From the NCBI GenBank assembly GCA_000711775.1, contig ARYC01002105.1:1-64000 (forward strand): a DNA stretch of 64,000 nt. Reading direction: 5' to 3'. Below are positions 46,378 through 57,352 of the stretch, in pieces (the stretch's first letter is position 1; each line of letters opens with the position of its first letter). The notes under the pieces were generated by a model, which did not search any database, was not told the DNA's origin, and saw only the letters and a program-made list of their open reading frames with translations. Source of the DNA: Oxytricha trifallax. Lineage: Eukaryota; Ciliophora; Spirotrichea; Sporadotrichida; Oxytrichidae. Made by a program: the position numbers and the translations under genes.

Positions 46378-47121
46378 TGTCTTACATAAACTAAATTCGA
46401 GTTAATAACTGGAAAGTTATTGGATTTTGATTCTACTAGGCCAAAATTGAATTTGACAGTGTGGCGTTTAGATTAATATGGTAAATTAGATAATATTGCC
46501 TACGGTATTATAAGTTTTCCAAATGAAACTGGCTCTTTTGGCTTTGAATGCCCAACTTGGAGGCTAATGAGTGGTTGGAGAGAAGAATTATATAATCATA
46601 ACCCCAGGTGGTCCTACTAAGCTAAAAATATAATATTTTAGTATCTTCTATTTATAATAAACTGATATTGATTTAAATAAAATGAATATTAAAAATTTTA
46701 CAGTCCAGTCCTCTGTAATATTTAAATCTTTGATAAATCTAATCAAATTTTTCCATTTTATTTTTAGGCAAATTAAAAACTCTATGACTCAGTTATTTTC
46801 TAAATAGAAATTTTTGAATCAGTTTTTAAATAAATAAATTAAATAATTTTTAACTTAGCTTCCATTTATTATTTTGTTAAGGATTTATTTAATTATAAGA
46901 GATATTTGTGAAGTTTTATCCTTTTTTAATTTTTTACATTATACCCAATAAATTTAAAAGTTATTATTAATAAAAGCATAAAGCTAGTTAACTCAGATCC
47001 AATAGTGAGAGATTTGAATTAGAGAAGATCTTTGACATCTATGAGCTCTGGTAGTGTCCATATTCTCTAGGAAGTCTTATTAAAATCTTTCAGAGACTTT
47101 TTCATCAGTGGAGATATATGA
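46378..47121 (+). CDS. B9D2: B9 domain protein B9D2 (C-terminal two thirds), split by an IES
   Basis: B9D2 is a component of the ciliary transition-zone B9/MKS complex. First segment 46378-46624: RPKLNLTVWRLDQYGK, YGIISFPNETGSFGFECPTW and RLMSGWREELYNHN, matching the B9 signature (..YG...P...G.....CPTWRP...WRE). With one C fewer in the run 46602-46605 it continues PGGPTKL, the conserved GGGPQL. Second segment 46981-47121: NSDPIVRDLNQRRSL, TSMSSGSVHILQEVL and LKSFRDFFISGDI, ending at TGA 47119. The two segments join in frame at a repeated AAGCTA. The N-terminal part is not seen in this window. The frame opens right after a TBE remnant, so the missing part may lie beyond it or elsewhere. Confidence 0.85.
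46625..46986 (+). other. IES within B9D2, AAGCTA pointer
   Basis: AAGCTA occurs at 46619-46624 and 46981-46986, exactly at the two edges of B9D2 coding sequence. Removing one copy plus the AT-rich insert (362 bp) gives ...GGPTKL-VNSDPIVRD... in frame. This is the structure of a hypotrich internal eliminated sequence with its pointer. Confidence 0.8.
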
Positions 47122-47229
47122 AACATTGTAAAATATAGCAAGCTTAAGTGTTTTAATAAATAAGAGTATCTAAGGATGTAAAACTAAATTGTTTAAATTA
47201 AAAAATCGTTATGTATTTGGTAAAAAGTA

Positions 47230-47620
47230 AAATTGTCATCAATATTTTGTATGTCAATATCAACTTCCTTTGATAAGGGTCCATAGCTTGGAGCCAAAAA
47301 CTCTTGTATGGTACGCTCTGTTTTTTCTAACTAACCTTTGTATCAAAATTATTATAATTACTACTAAATTTACTGTTTTCCTTTCCTTTTTCATTTATAT
47401 TTTTTTAAAGATAAATTTTAGCAGTCTTTTCTTATTAGTGAGGTTTTTAAGTAGTAGCTTCTTTGCAGATAAAAGTTTGGAGTTTATTGTTGTCACCACG
47501 ATGAGTAGTGTTTTGAGTGGTCTGTAAGACTTTCATTATAAGCTTGAGTTTGGGAGATATCATCATCTTCATCAGAGCATTCAACAACATCTTCTACCAA
47601 ATCTCCTGCAATAAGTTTCT
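47230..47620 (-). CDS. Unrecognised host gene segment
   Basis: A minus-strand ciliate-code frame: GDLVEDVVECSDEDDD at the upstream end, one TGA, then TPNFYLQRSYYLKTSL, and nearer 47260 SVPYKSFWLQAMDPYQRKLI. Acidic and then basic, GC-richer than the flanks. No family identified. It lies just 3' of B9D2 and points toward it. Confidence 0.4.
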
Positions 47621-48049
47621 ATATTTTTTAATCAAAGAGTTAAAAAACTTTATATTAAAAAAATATAGGTATTAATTAAGCAATAGCCTGCTACATAATT
47701 GTCTATCTGGAATATTTTTTAAGTAAGGGGCCCAATAATTCTAGAAGGTTTATTTGGAGAGAACTACTTCCGTTTTAAGGCTCCGCTCAAAAGCCCTCCT
47801 GTAGTTTTATAAGCGCTTTTGATTTTTAGGGACTTTTTAGAGGTTAGGTTATTAATTAAATGCAATTCACAAATTACAAGCTTTTAGGGTCATTTTATGA
47901 TTAAGAGTATATATATATATATATATTTAGTATTTAAATTGCTCTATGGATCTGATATATTAAGTGTATAAATGAAACCTGTACTAAATTGTAAGTCAAT
48001 TACAAAACTACTAAAACGTAGTGCCTCAACTATTCGCTTTCGTTCTCTA

Positions 48050-48850
48050 CTGGTTCTGCAATTAAAGCTGTAAAAGTTGAGATTTAAGTCTAATAAGAGT
48101 ACTATATTTGAATCTCGGCATATTTAATATCTCATCAATGAAAAAAATCTGAGATATTGGGCTCATTTTTCTCATGAACAACGTGCCACAATGTTTCATC
48201 GGCTGTTCCCTGAGTTGAAGATATCTACTTAATCTTTAACAAATATTAATAAGCTAAATGGTATCTCTTACAAAGCTGTCAATCGTATCATGAGGGTAAT
48301 TGACTTTATTCAGCTATTTTACAGGAACAATTTTAAATTTTTTATGATTAAATGTAGAGAGCCTAATAGAATAATATCAAGTTTATTTAACTGGTGAGAC
48401 TGTGTAAACCTTCAACACTTCATCTAGAAGTCTTGGCATAAGAGTCATAGTATTATAGATGTATATTATCAAAAAGTCAAAGTACAAAATGGCATCTTTG
48501 GAAGTATTAGCGAGGATGCTAGTTTAGAAAGTAATATTATTAATCCTTGCTCTATTAAGATAGGGCAGTATAATTCTTAGAGCAACTGAGAGAGAAGTAT
48601 CCTGAAAGGATATTATACTATTTATTGATAATCTCTCAGTTAAAAGAACGAAGAAAAGTTATGAAAGACTAAGAATAACACCAGTGTTCAACGTACCCTA
48701 CAGCCTGTAGTTTAATGGAATTAAATTCTACTGGAATATATTAAAGATTTCTATAAGAAAATACTGCTATACCACTTGATTCATGACCTGCCAATAAATA
48801 CAGTAAGCTTTATTAAAAGTTCAGCTAAAAGAGTAGGCAATAACTTGTCT
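48050..48850 (+). pseudogene. TBE transposase, broken
   Basis: DIILFIDNLSVKRTKKSYE (near 48610) is the second-Asp motif (DN....K) and runs on in frame into RITPVFNVPYSLQFNGIKFYW, the YSPELN..E motif with the Glu replaced by Lys. Upstream, helical protein-like sequence (ERQ..MFHRLFPELKIST type) fits the N-terminal part but lies in other frames. Confidence 0.65.
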
Positions 48851-49019
48851 TATAATTGTGCAAATTAAGGGATATTTAATGTTTATAAACAAGTATAAGA
48901 CTTAAGTAATGAATATTTTAGTAACATTTAAAACTTTTTCATTAGCACGCTTCACTTTCTTTTCTTCCTCTTAGATTTCCTCCACCTATGTTTCTTCTCT
49001 TACTGCCGACGCCAGCATT

Positions 49020-49697
49020 TATGTTCAAAATCTGGTGCCTGAATGTTGGTGTAAACTCTTGCTATCTTCATACTTTTGTTAATAAATTTCTATATTTCTG
49101 TGACAGTGCTCCTTCATCAAGAAATATTACAGAGCTAAGTTTTTCTCGAGAGTTAAGCTTTTAATCTTACTTGAAATAGATGGGTGCTTTGGCAGCTCTG
49201 ATAGCCAAGTTCACAAATCATGATGCCTTGGTTGTTCTTGTCTGCAGGAGAAATACTGTCCTCTTTTTATGAGATTCTGAAATTATCTCTTTCAATTATT
49301 CGCCTTTTATAGAAGCAAGTATGCCAAAAGTAAGAGTTGCTTTCAGTCAGTTTATATGACAGCTGCTTCTTAGTTGGTAGGTACTGCGAAACCTCTGAGT
49401 CATCCATAGCGCCCTCATATAAATTAGTCAGAGAGAGTAAAGAATAGTTTGGAATCTCTTGAAACTTAACATCGTAAGTTTCAATGCTTTCTTTTCTTCA
49501 CTGAGTATTGCACTTAGAAATGATATTTTCGTTCCGACCATTGTTGGTAGAAACAAACCAATTACTGCAAGCATATTATAAATGAGCTTATAATTACCTT
49601 GCTACACAAGATAGCGGTGCAAATCTTCCTTGCTTCTGAATCTTGAAAGCAACTCTTGAGCTTACACTATTTTCATTGCATCATTCATTGACTCCAT
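49020..49697 (-). pseudogene. TBE 22-kDa-type ORF
   Basis: Starts at ATG 49697 (MESMNDAMKIVQAQELL), continues SRFRSKEDLHRYLVQQGNY and, after a frame change, KFQEIPNYSLLSLTNLYEG, DDSEVSQYLPTKKQL, SNSYFWHTCFYKRR. It is longer and better preserved than the copy at 31040-31760. The family role is unknown. Its place in the element is the main ground for the name. Confidence 0.6.
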
Positions 49698-50459
49698 CTT
49701 GCTTACTGATCTAAGAAATGATATTCAAATTTAAGTTTATTGATTTAAATAATTTATTTCAGGAAAATTTACTATTAAAAAAAGGCAACTTATAGAGGAT
49801 CAACCACTAAAAAGGACATGGAAAAGGTTTTGAGAGCTGGTTTTAAACTAGAGAAATTGATATAAATTTTTCTAGTTATAATTCTATAATTTGATTATAA
49901 ATTTAGTGTGTACTTAATTAGGAGCTAAATTAAACTAGTACTTAATTAAGAGCCCCCTTATTTTAATTGAAAAATCAATAAATACATCATAAATCAGTTC
50001 GTGCTTAAATAGGGGCACCTCTTAATCCAGTACGTGCTATATCAAATTATTATTAATTGTAAAATTTATAAATATCTACTATCTCTAAAGCTAATTAGTC
50101 TCTTGCCGCTCGCTGTCTTTCTATATTACAACCAAATCTCTAATAAACCTTCGCTGTCTTTAAATTTTATCTTTTGACTCTTTGTTAAAGAGGAGGTTTT
50201 AGAATTTTATATTCAAATTTAAATATGAGAGATAACCTTTAGAGAAAGAGCTAACTTCTATCAAACTAAATGACACTTTCCATTGGTATTACAAAGAAAT
50301 GTGATAACTGTTAGCAAAACACTGTCAAAGATCTAGAAGATATCACTAGGAATTTCTATTATTAAATATAAATTAAGAATATCAAGTAAATGACATACAA
50401 GTGTGTTATAGACAGAGAGGAGGAGAAAGTAATAATTAAAATATTTCCGTTTAAGCTGA

Positions 50460-51540
50460 AAGGAAGAAGTAGTATATTATTGTGAGAAGTGTGAGAGAGA
50501 TTTTGTTCATAAGTCTAACTGGTACAGACATATGAAGGTTCATAGAGAAACTAAACCAATTGTATACTTATAGCATGATAAAATTGATGGAAAGTATGAT
50601 TGCTTTGAGTGCCATAAGAAATTCACTCATACTAGTGATTTAAAGAAACATTTTATGAAAGCTCACAAGAAATAAGTTTAAAATTAAGATAATAAAAGGA
50701 ATCTTATATCCAAAAGAAAAAGAAGAGTATCTCTTATTCTTGTTGTACTTGAAATGACTAATGAAATAGAATGTATTATGAAGGTTCTCAACCTCTTTGC
50801 AAATGAACTTACAAAAATTATGATCAAAATTAAATAAAAGATAATTCCAGTACTCGATTCAATTGATTTAGACACTAGTGGACTCCTAAGATAAGAAAGT
50901 TATCAATGCTTATCAATCTGCTTATGAGGTTTATCCTTTCAAATATCTCTAAAGAGAAGTTAAATTTTAGATGGAATTTATGAATGAGTATCAACTACTC
51001 ACCCAAGTAAATTTTAAAAAATAAGTTTACAAACTTAATATAGCTAGATGCTGTTCTACTTGGCAGATATTATGTTGCCTTCAGGCTTCCACTATTTGAA
51101 ATGATCCTCAGAGACTTTATAGCTGATCAAAGGAATTATAAGTAGCTTGCATTAATAACAACACAAACTATACAAGTTGAGAAAGATCTTCACAAATCAG
51201 GTTTTTACAATGAGATTTAAAGCCTTAAAATATATAGATAAACTTATCACTTATAAGAGTGACTATAATTGATTCAATAGAGCTTTAAGAGAGAATGTAT
51301 AAAGGTTTGGGAGTGTAATGGGAACTCCAGGTTACTATTCAGAAGAGAAGACAGGATAGACGGAGATTTTCTGTGGGATGTGTGGGTACAAGATGTAAAA
51401 AGGATGCAAAGCAAAGAATCAAATCATTTAAAGACAAGAAAATAGTATCTCTACCAATGAAATTAATGGCTAAGTAAAGAGTAACCGAGCCAAACACAAG
51501 AGTATTGAAAGAGCAGATAAAGTAGTGGATGAGCAAAATA
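50460..51540 (+). pseudogene. TBE zinc-finger/kinase protein (copy D)
   Basis: Frame 50460-50927 gives two C2H2 fingers: YYCEKCERDFVHKSNWYRH and YDCFECHKKFTHTSDLKKH. A linker (LVVLEMTNEIECIMKVLNLF) follows and then, in other frames, kinase N-lobe sequence and an activation-segment match (MGTPGYYSEEK, near 51318). It is the best preserved zinc-finger part in the window. Confidence 0.75.
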
Positions 51541-51785
51541 AACTTCGGACCCTTACCATACGGTCCATAATTGCGCTTTGAGTGATTAAATTTTGTACAT
51601 TTTGTATATATTTCCCATTAAAACAATATTAGTAACATCAATCCCTAACAAATTCCCTACAAGTCAAAGAACTTTTAAAACTACTGAAGCTGGATATTAC
51701 TTTTATGAACACAAGTTGGGTTAAAGTGGGTAAGTCTTAGGAGGTTAAGTAAACTCTTTCTTCTAATGAAATCTATTAATAGATT

Positions 51786-54700
51786 TCATAGGCTCTACTA
51801 TATTGAAGGATATAGAGTTACTTTGATATGTTTCGTAGTTTGAGGTACTTGCTTCAATTTTTAGGTAGTTTGCTGCTTAGCTGATTTTAAACTTAGTGTC
51901 AAATCAATAGAGTGCTTGAGTTGATTGCTTAAATTAGATCTTTTCTTGTTAGGTACTGAAACATACTTAAAGTCGAATGAGTATTACTGTTTTATGTTGC
52001 TGTTAATTTATTGGGCACTTATATAGGAGTGCTAGCAAAACTTAACTATGATTTACTTCCATTTTAAGAATAATTAATATTCAAAGTTGTATTAGCTCTA
52101 ACTCATCTTCTTCTAGTGCATAACCCATTACCGTACTTGTTATATGAGCTATGATTGTTGTTTGATAAATCTAATAGTCTCACATTACTAGAAAGAGGTT
52201 TTTCGATTTTAGCAGAGATATTAGCTGATGTTTTAAGTATATCTTTTAGAGAAAGTCGGGTCAGTAACTTTAGGTAAATTTATCTTTTAGCGATAGTTTC
52301 TTTTACAATTCATTTACAGCTTTATTGAAATTCTATTAAATATATATATATTGCTAACATTTTGCTCTTAAGCTTGGCTGTGTCTCCTCTGTTTATTGAT
52401 CCTTTTTTACTCCGACTTATTGCTCTAGTTTTACCAAAGAAGTGAATTAATGTGACTACTAAGGACTGTGAAATGACGTGGTAGTTCTTTCAATTTTAGT
52501 TCTTAACGACGGATTTTATTAGAAAATGACCAATCAAGTATTTGGCTTTATATATCTAGAGTTTGATCTTGAAATATATTAATACCAGCAAACTCTGAAG
52601 GAGATCTATTGGTGGATCTGTACATCTCAATTCTGGAATTTTGCATTTCTATTATCATTTTGAGATTAATTTATGAAAATAATTTGCTTATAATGCTGTT
52701 GCTATAATGGCTGATAGGTCAATCAATCTATCTATTCAGCAAGCTAACCTTTGTTTCCATGTCCAAACTTTTAATTAAGTATCATACTTAAAGTGTTAAA
52801 AGTATTCTAGTTGATTGAAGTTCTTGACTTACTGAAATTATTTTATGGTTAAGTAATTACTTCTAAATGATAATAGAAGCATAATTTTTGTAACACAGCA
52901 TACTGATAATACTGTCTATATCTTTCAATATAATGATTTTCAAGTTTAATATCAACGACGAAGAAATCTTCGTTTTAGGCATTAAAATAGTTAGAGAATT
53001 AATAAAAAATGATATTTTTCAATCTATTAAATTATTAATAAATATTATAAAATTTTGTAACAACTTATAATTTATGAAATTATTTTACAATCAGAATTTA
53101 CAATATCGTTTTCTTTAGGAGTAGATAAGCCACTTCTAAACAAACTTAATGGAATAAAAATACAATTTATTGTAGAAAAGCAAACAAAAATAAATTATAA
53201 ATAACTCTGAGAATTTTAGCACTAAATTGTATCTTGTAGTTGATAATAAATAAATTAAATTACTAAAATTATCATCAATTTAATTATTAATTTCTCAATT
53301 ATTTTTTTTATTTATATAATGAGTTTCCTCTCATATCCATTATTTTGATGGTATCGTTTTTTATAAGTTATCATTCAATAAATGCAAAACTTTATAGTAG
53401 TCTATAAGTTTGTTATCAGTTAGATCTAATACTTTAGCATGAAGCCACCTATATATAACTCTTGACTATGAAATCATACTATCATCAATTATCAGAGCTT
53501 GACCAATAATTTTTTAAAAGTAAAATGCTAATCAAGTTATGTAAAAAATAAACTTCCTATAGGTATCTAAGCATTGATAGTACAGAGATATCAGTAATCA
53601 TGTTATGTGAGAGATTTAAGACCTGTAAGTTAAAGCACTATTCTAATCCTTGAATTTATTGAATCAAATTATGCGAAATATTAAGGATGAGTAATAGTTA
53701 AGATTAGAGTAGGTAAAACATATTAATTCTGATGAAGAGATTTTTATTGAGATTTACACCTCTCTTAGGAAGTTCACTCGTTTTTAATTTGCTGACTGAG
53801 CATCTATATTGAAGATGCGCATCACTAGTTTGTATAATAATATTGTAGCAATCAGTTTTGTGCTTTTTTTTAAAGTGAGCATGTCTTCTACGTTTGTTAA
53901 TTGCTTCATGTTATAAGGGGAAGTTTGTAATTTATGAATATTGTAGCCTCCTTTAAACTCAGAATTTAAAGCGCTCTCGAAGGGTATTTTAAAGGAAAAA
54001 ATTTTGCTACTTATTTCACTCCCATTATTTGTTTAGTTTTTCACTTTAAAAGCTGAAGATGAGGAATCTCTCCGATCTTGATTTCTGGTATCATCGAAGT
54101 TTTATGATTGCGCTGCTGGGATATTAATATATCGATAGTTAATATTTTTATCTACAATTTTTTGCTAGTTCTTAGTAGCATGAAAATTAAGTAATCCAAA
54201 AATACTTTAGTTAAAAATATAATTGTGAATTAATTATACATCAAGGAGTTGGAGTTTACATGCCTGAACTTAGTGTGAGATAAAAGCTACAGTGTTAATT
54301 TGTGTTTCCCAATGTTTACTTACTATCATTTCTGTATTTTGAAAGCATTTTCATCGATGTTCATCCCCGTTATAGTTTGAAGATTGGTGCTCTTATAAAT
54401 AAATAATTTTTATCTATGGCAAATCACAACTCAATTAAAATCAATCAAAATTGAAGTTGAAAAATTATAGAATTTTAAACAATTAAATTTCAATGTTTAT
54501 CACTTTCTTGGCATTTATTGGTTTCTCACTTTACATAATAGAATCCTTAAAATCAATTTTTCGTAACAATTTAATCAACAGACGGGGATTCTTCATGTCT
54601 CTATTTGATTACTTTTCTATTTAATTTTATGAATTACTGTGAATATTATAATTTGCATTTTCATGAACCTTCTTAATTCTGAGAGAAATAACCTTCTGAT

Positions 54701-55615
54701 TCGAATATCGACTAAACACAGAGCTATGCTCATGGGAGTTATTGTTCGAGTAATCTTTGATATCTCTATTTTTGTTATTAGAGTGCTGAGTGTTTATCAT
54801 TTATGTTATTACAATGTCATTTTCATTTAAGAGAGAAGCAACTCCTCTACCTCCCATTAACACTTTTTAATTTGCACATCGTTTTAAGTTGTCTGATTGT
54901 TTCTTTTGCTCTCTCTTACGATTCCATCTCTGCAAATAGTTAATTATTGATTTTGCCACTGCTATTTTGGTGTGAAACTAAGCCTAAATATCTGTCGATA
55001 GATTGCAGCTGCATCACAGATAGCTATCTCTGATCCATTAAGAATTCTTCATTTATATCAGTGCCGTAACACTCATCTGAAACATTCACGATATCGTCTT
55101 CTTCACTAAATTGAGGGAAATTACTTTGATATAATTGGTTTGGTTTTACTGTTTGGTAAATTTGCATGATGTGAAGGCCTTGAGTGGTGAGCTGAAATTA
55201 GTTTATTTTAATATAAATTAAGTTAATAATAAAATTAACATCTGTAATTAATAGTTTATTGGAGATGAACACGTCAACTACATCGTTCCAAGAGAGCTTA
55301 GTATGTCCATTTATAATTAAGAATCTCTTCAAGTTGTATTCAATCAACTTCATATATAGTAAACCCTTTTATATTTCCATGTTTGCCTTAGTATTTTTCC
55401 CTGTTTTAAAGTGGAAGTAAACTTTTAGTTTTGGAAAGTGCCTCCAATGATTAATACATGTCCACATCATTTGACGTGCTATTACTCGTGCTATTCGATT
55501 ATTGGGAATTTATTGATTGATTAGTCTACATTGAATTGAGTTTATCAAAGAGTAGTTTGATGAGGTAGTCATCCAATTCACGCGACTCATCATGATCTTC
55601 GGCTTCTGCAGACAT
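51786..55615 (-). CDS. Leucine-rich-repeat protein gene, interrupted
   Basis: Minus-strand locus in several pieces. Start candidate ATG 55615 (MSAEAEDHDESRELDDYLIK), then LKRFLIINGHTKLSWNDVV, a 48-nt intron (55192-55239), then a 123-codon exon piece (54823-55191; NFPQFSEEDDIVNVSDECY, SIDRYLGLVSHQNSSGK). After an AT-rich gap comes a Ser/Asn-rich frame (54118 down; NQDRRDSSSSAFKVKNQ) and LRRs: LLILNISHNLIQQIQGLEQC, FNLQVLNLSHNMITDISVL and, at 53331-53480, AKVLDLTDNKLIDYYKVL. C-terminal coding continues to 51786, where a 311-codon frame is open and a parallel frame has another LRR (VRLLDLSNNN). The AT-rich gaps (52900-53300, 54170-54820) are probable IESs. The exact protein family is not determined. 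Confidence 0.6.
55192..55239 (-). other. Predicted intron in the LRR-protein gene
   Basis: On the minus strand: gttaattttattattaac...ctaatttcag, 48 nt, AT-only inside, joining ...NKLLITD to LTTQGLH in frame. Because 48 is a multiple of 3 and no TGA lies inside, retention would also keep the frame. Confidence 0.5.
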
Positions 55616-56803
55616 AAGAGTCTCATATTGGATCTATCGACGACGTTTCCATTTAAATTTAAATAAGCTATAATATTGCTTAATTATTCTGCTTAGATAA
55701 AATCAATTAATTCTGCTAATTCCTTAATCAGACAGTTTACCACTTTTAAATTTTGAATAATAAACTGATAATAATCTAAAATACATTATCACAGTATAAG
55801 AGAATATATGGTTTTAATTACTGTATTCTTTACATAATAAAGAAAATAAATGCTAGAAATCAACTTAATAATTGATGCCCTAGATTTCAATGATTTTCCT
55901 TTAGCATGAAAACCAATAATAATCTGAGTGTTCATCTATTAAAAGTAATTAAAGCTTATTATCACTAAGTAATTAATATTGTTTAAAAAATAAATCTATC
56001 ACTAGTTCGGATCACAAAATGATAAGCACTTCAATAGATAGAAACGATAATGATAAAAATAATTATTTATACTTGAATTAAAAATATATCTCAGATGACA
56101 TCCCTGTCAATCCAAGAAACTACATAAATTTAAATTATTTATTGCATATTTTTAACTACCAGCATTCAAAAATTAAGTGACTTAAAATAATTAATGAAGT
56201 TTTTATTTAAATTAAGTTTTTAAGAAAATATCTCAAATTTTAAATGAAAATAATAAGCTCCTTAATAGTTACATCGATTTTATTATAAAAATAAGTGAAA
56301 CAATATATATTGCCTGAAATTTAAGATAATTACCTTTATTTTAGAATCAAAAAGGTATTGTGAGCAGTCATCATCAGCATAATGAGACTTTAGATATATA
56401 TTTTTAATTATGAATTAAAGACAGCCTACACTGGATTAAATCATCACCAATTAAAGTTAACTTAATTGAAAATAAACTCAATATGCTCAGATAATTCAAA
56501 TAATCAAGGATCACAGCATTAATAATACCCTCCATAGTCTTTCTAGGGAGGCATACTCACATCTTCATCATAGTAATTGCTATTTAGCATTATTCTTAGA
56601 TTCACTATAAGTGCCTTATTTCAATCATTATTGCTTCAAAATATTAAATGTATTTTAATTTTTATAAAAATAATTAGCTTAATACTTATGCCAAATCATA
56701 CAAGAGTTATTCATAAATTAAATATAAAATATAAATTACTAATAGTACAGAGGAGGAAAAATATTTTCAGCAGTTAACTGAACAGCGTAGTCCACTAAGA
56801 TGA
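55616..56803. other. AT-rich stretch
   Basis: Mostly structureless. A short frame near 56340-56400 (QNQKGIVSSHHQHNETL) may belong to the coiled-coil gene downstream. Confidence 0.35.
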
Positions 56804-57217
56804 AACCCCAAAGTATATTAAAACTTTCGTGGTGAGCTTAACGTGGTTTTAAAACAGAATATGAAGTTAAGACTAAGACTTGAACAAATGGAAGAAGAGC
56901 AGGAATTTGGTATTCAGAATTCTGTGATAAAAATAGGAGAGGTATTCTCATAGAAAATAAAAGAATCAAATCACACATAACAAATAGAGCAAGAAATAAG
57001 AAGAGCTTACGAGGCATTAGATCAACATAACAAGGGGCAAGCAAATTTAAAGAGATTTGTAAAGAATAATTTAGATTCTCTGGCATCACTAAGGAAAGAA
57101 GTAATACTTTAAAGTGCTCTTATTAATACATTGAGTGTTAAAAGTCAAATAATAGCAGTAGTAATATTATGTGATATTATACAAAGATATTAAAGTTATA
57201 AATTTAAATTTAAATGA
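56804..57217 (+). CDS. Coiled-coil protein segment
   Basis: The frame is open from 56804, with an ATG at 56861 (MKLRLRLEQMEEEQEFG) and TGA 57215. Heptad-like segments follow: QQIEQEIRRAYEALDQHNK and NLKRFVKNNLDSLASLRKEV. Upstream in another frame TPKYIKTF leads into RGELNVVLKQN, suggesting more N-terminal coding with a one-base frame change. It converges with the RCC1 gene (136 bp between the stops). No family recognised beyond the coiled coil. Confidence 0.5.
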
Positions 57218-57352
57218 TTAATATCATCTTTTTTTTTTATAAAAAAAGATTGGAGTCATTTTATTTATTTATTTTAAATTAAAAATTTGAGATAATCTTC
57301 ATTTATATAAATAATCTTATATCTATAATGGGGAATTACGTATGGAGAAATT

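Larger units (their letters stand above)
47900..51640 (+). mobile_element. TBE-like transposon (copy D), nearly complete gene set
   Basis: Transposase (+, about 48050-48850), 22-kDa-type ORF (-, 49020-49697) and zinc finger/kinase (+, 50460-51540) lie in the TBE order over about 3.7 kb. Terminal repeats are not recognisable on either side, so the outer limits are approximate. All three genes carry frame changes. Confidence 0.7.

Noticed and set aside
51786-52718. A 311-codon open frame taken on its own as a complete gene
   Set aside because: It has no start and is Gln/Asn/Ser-rich, and overlapping frames carry the LRR-like signal, so it is treated as part of the LRR locus.
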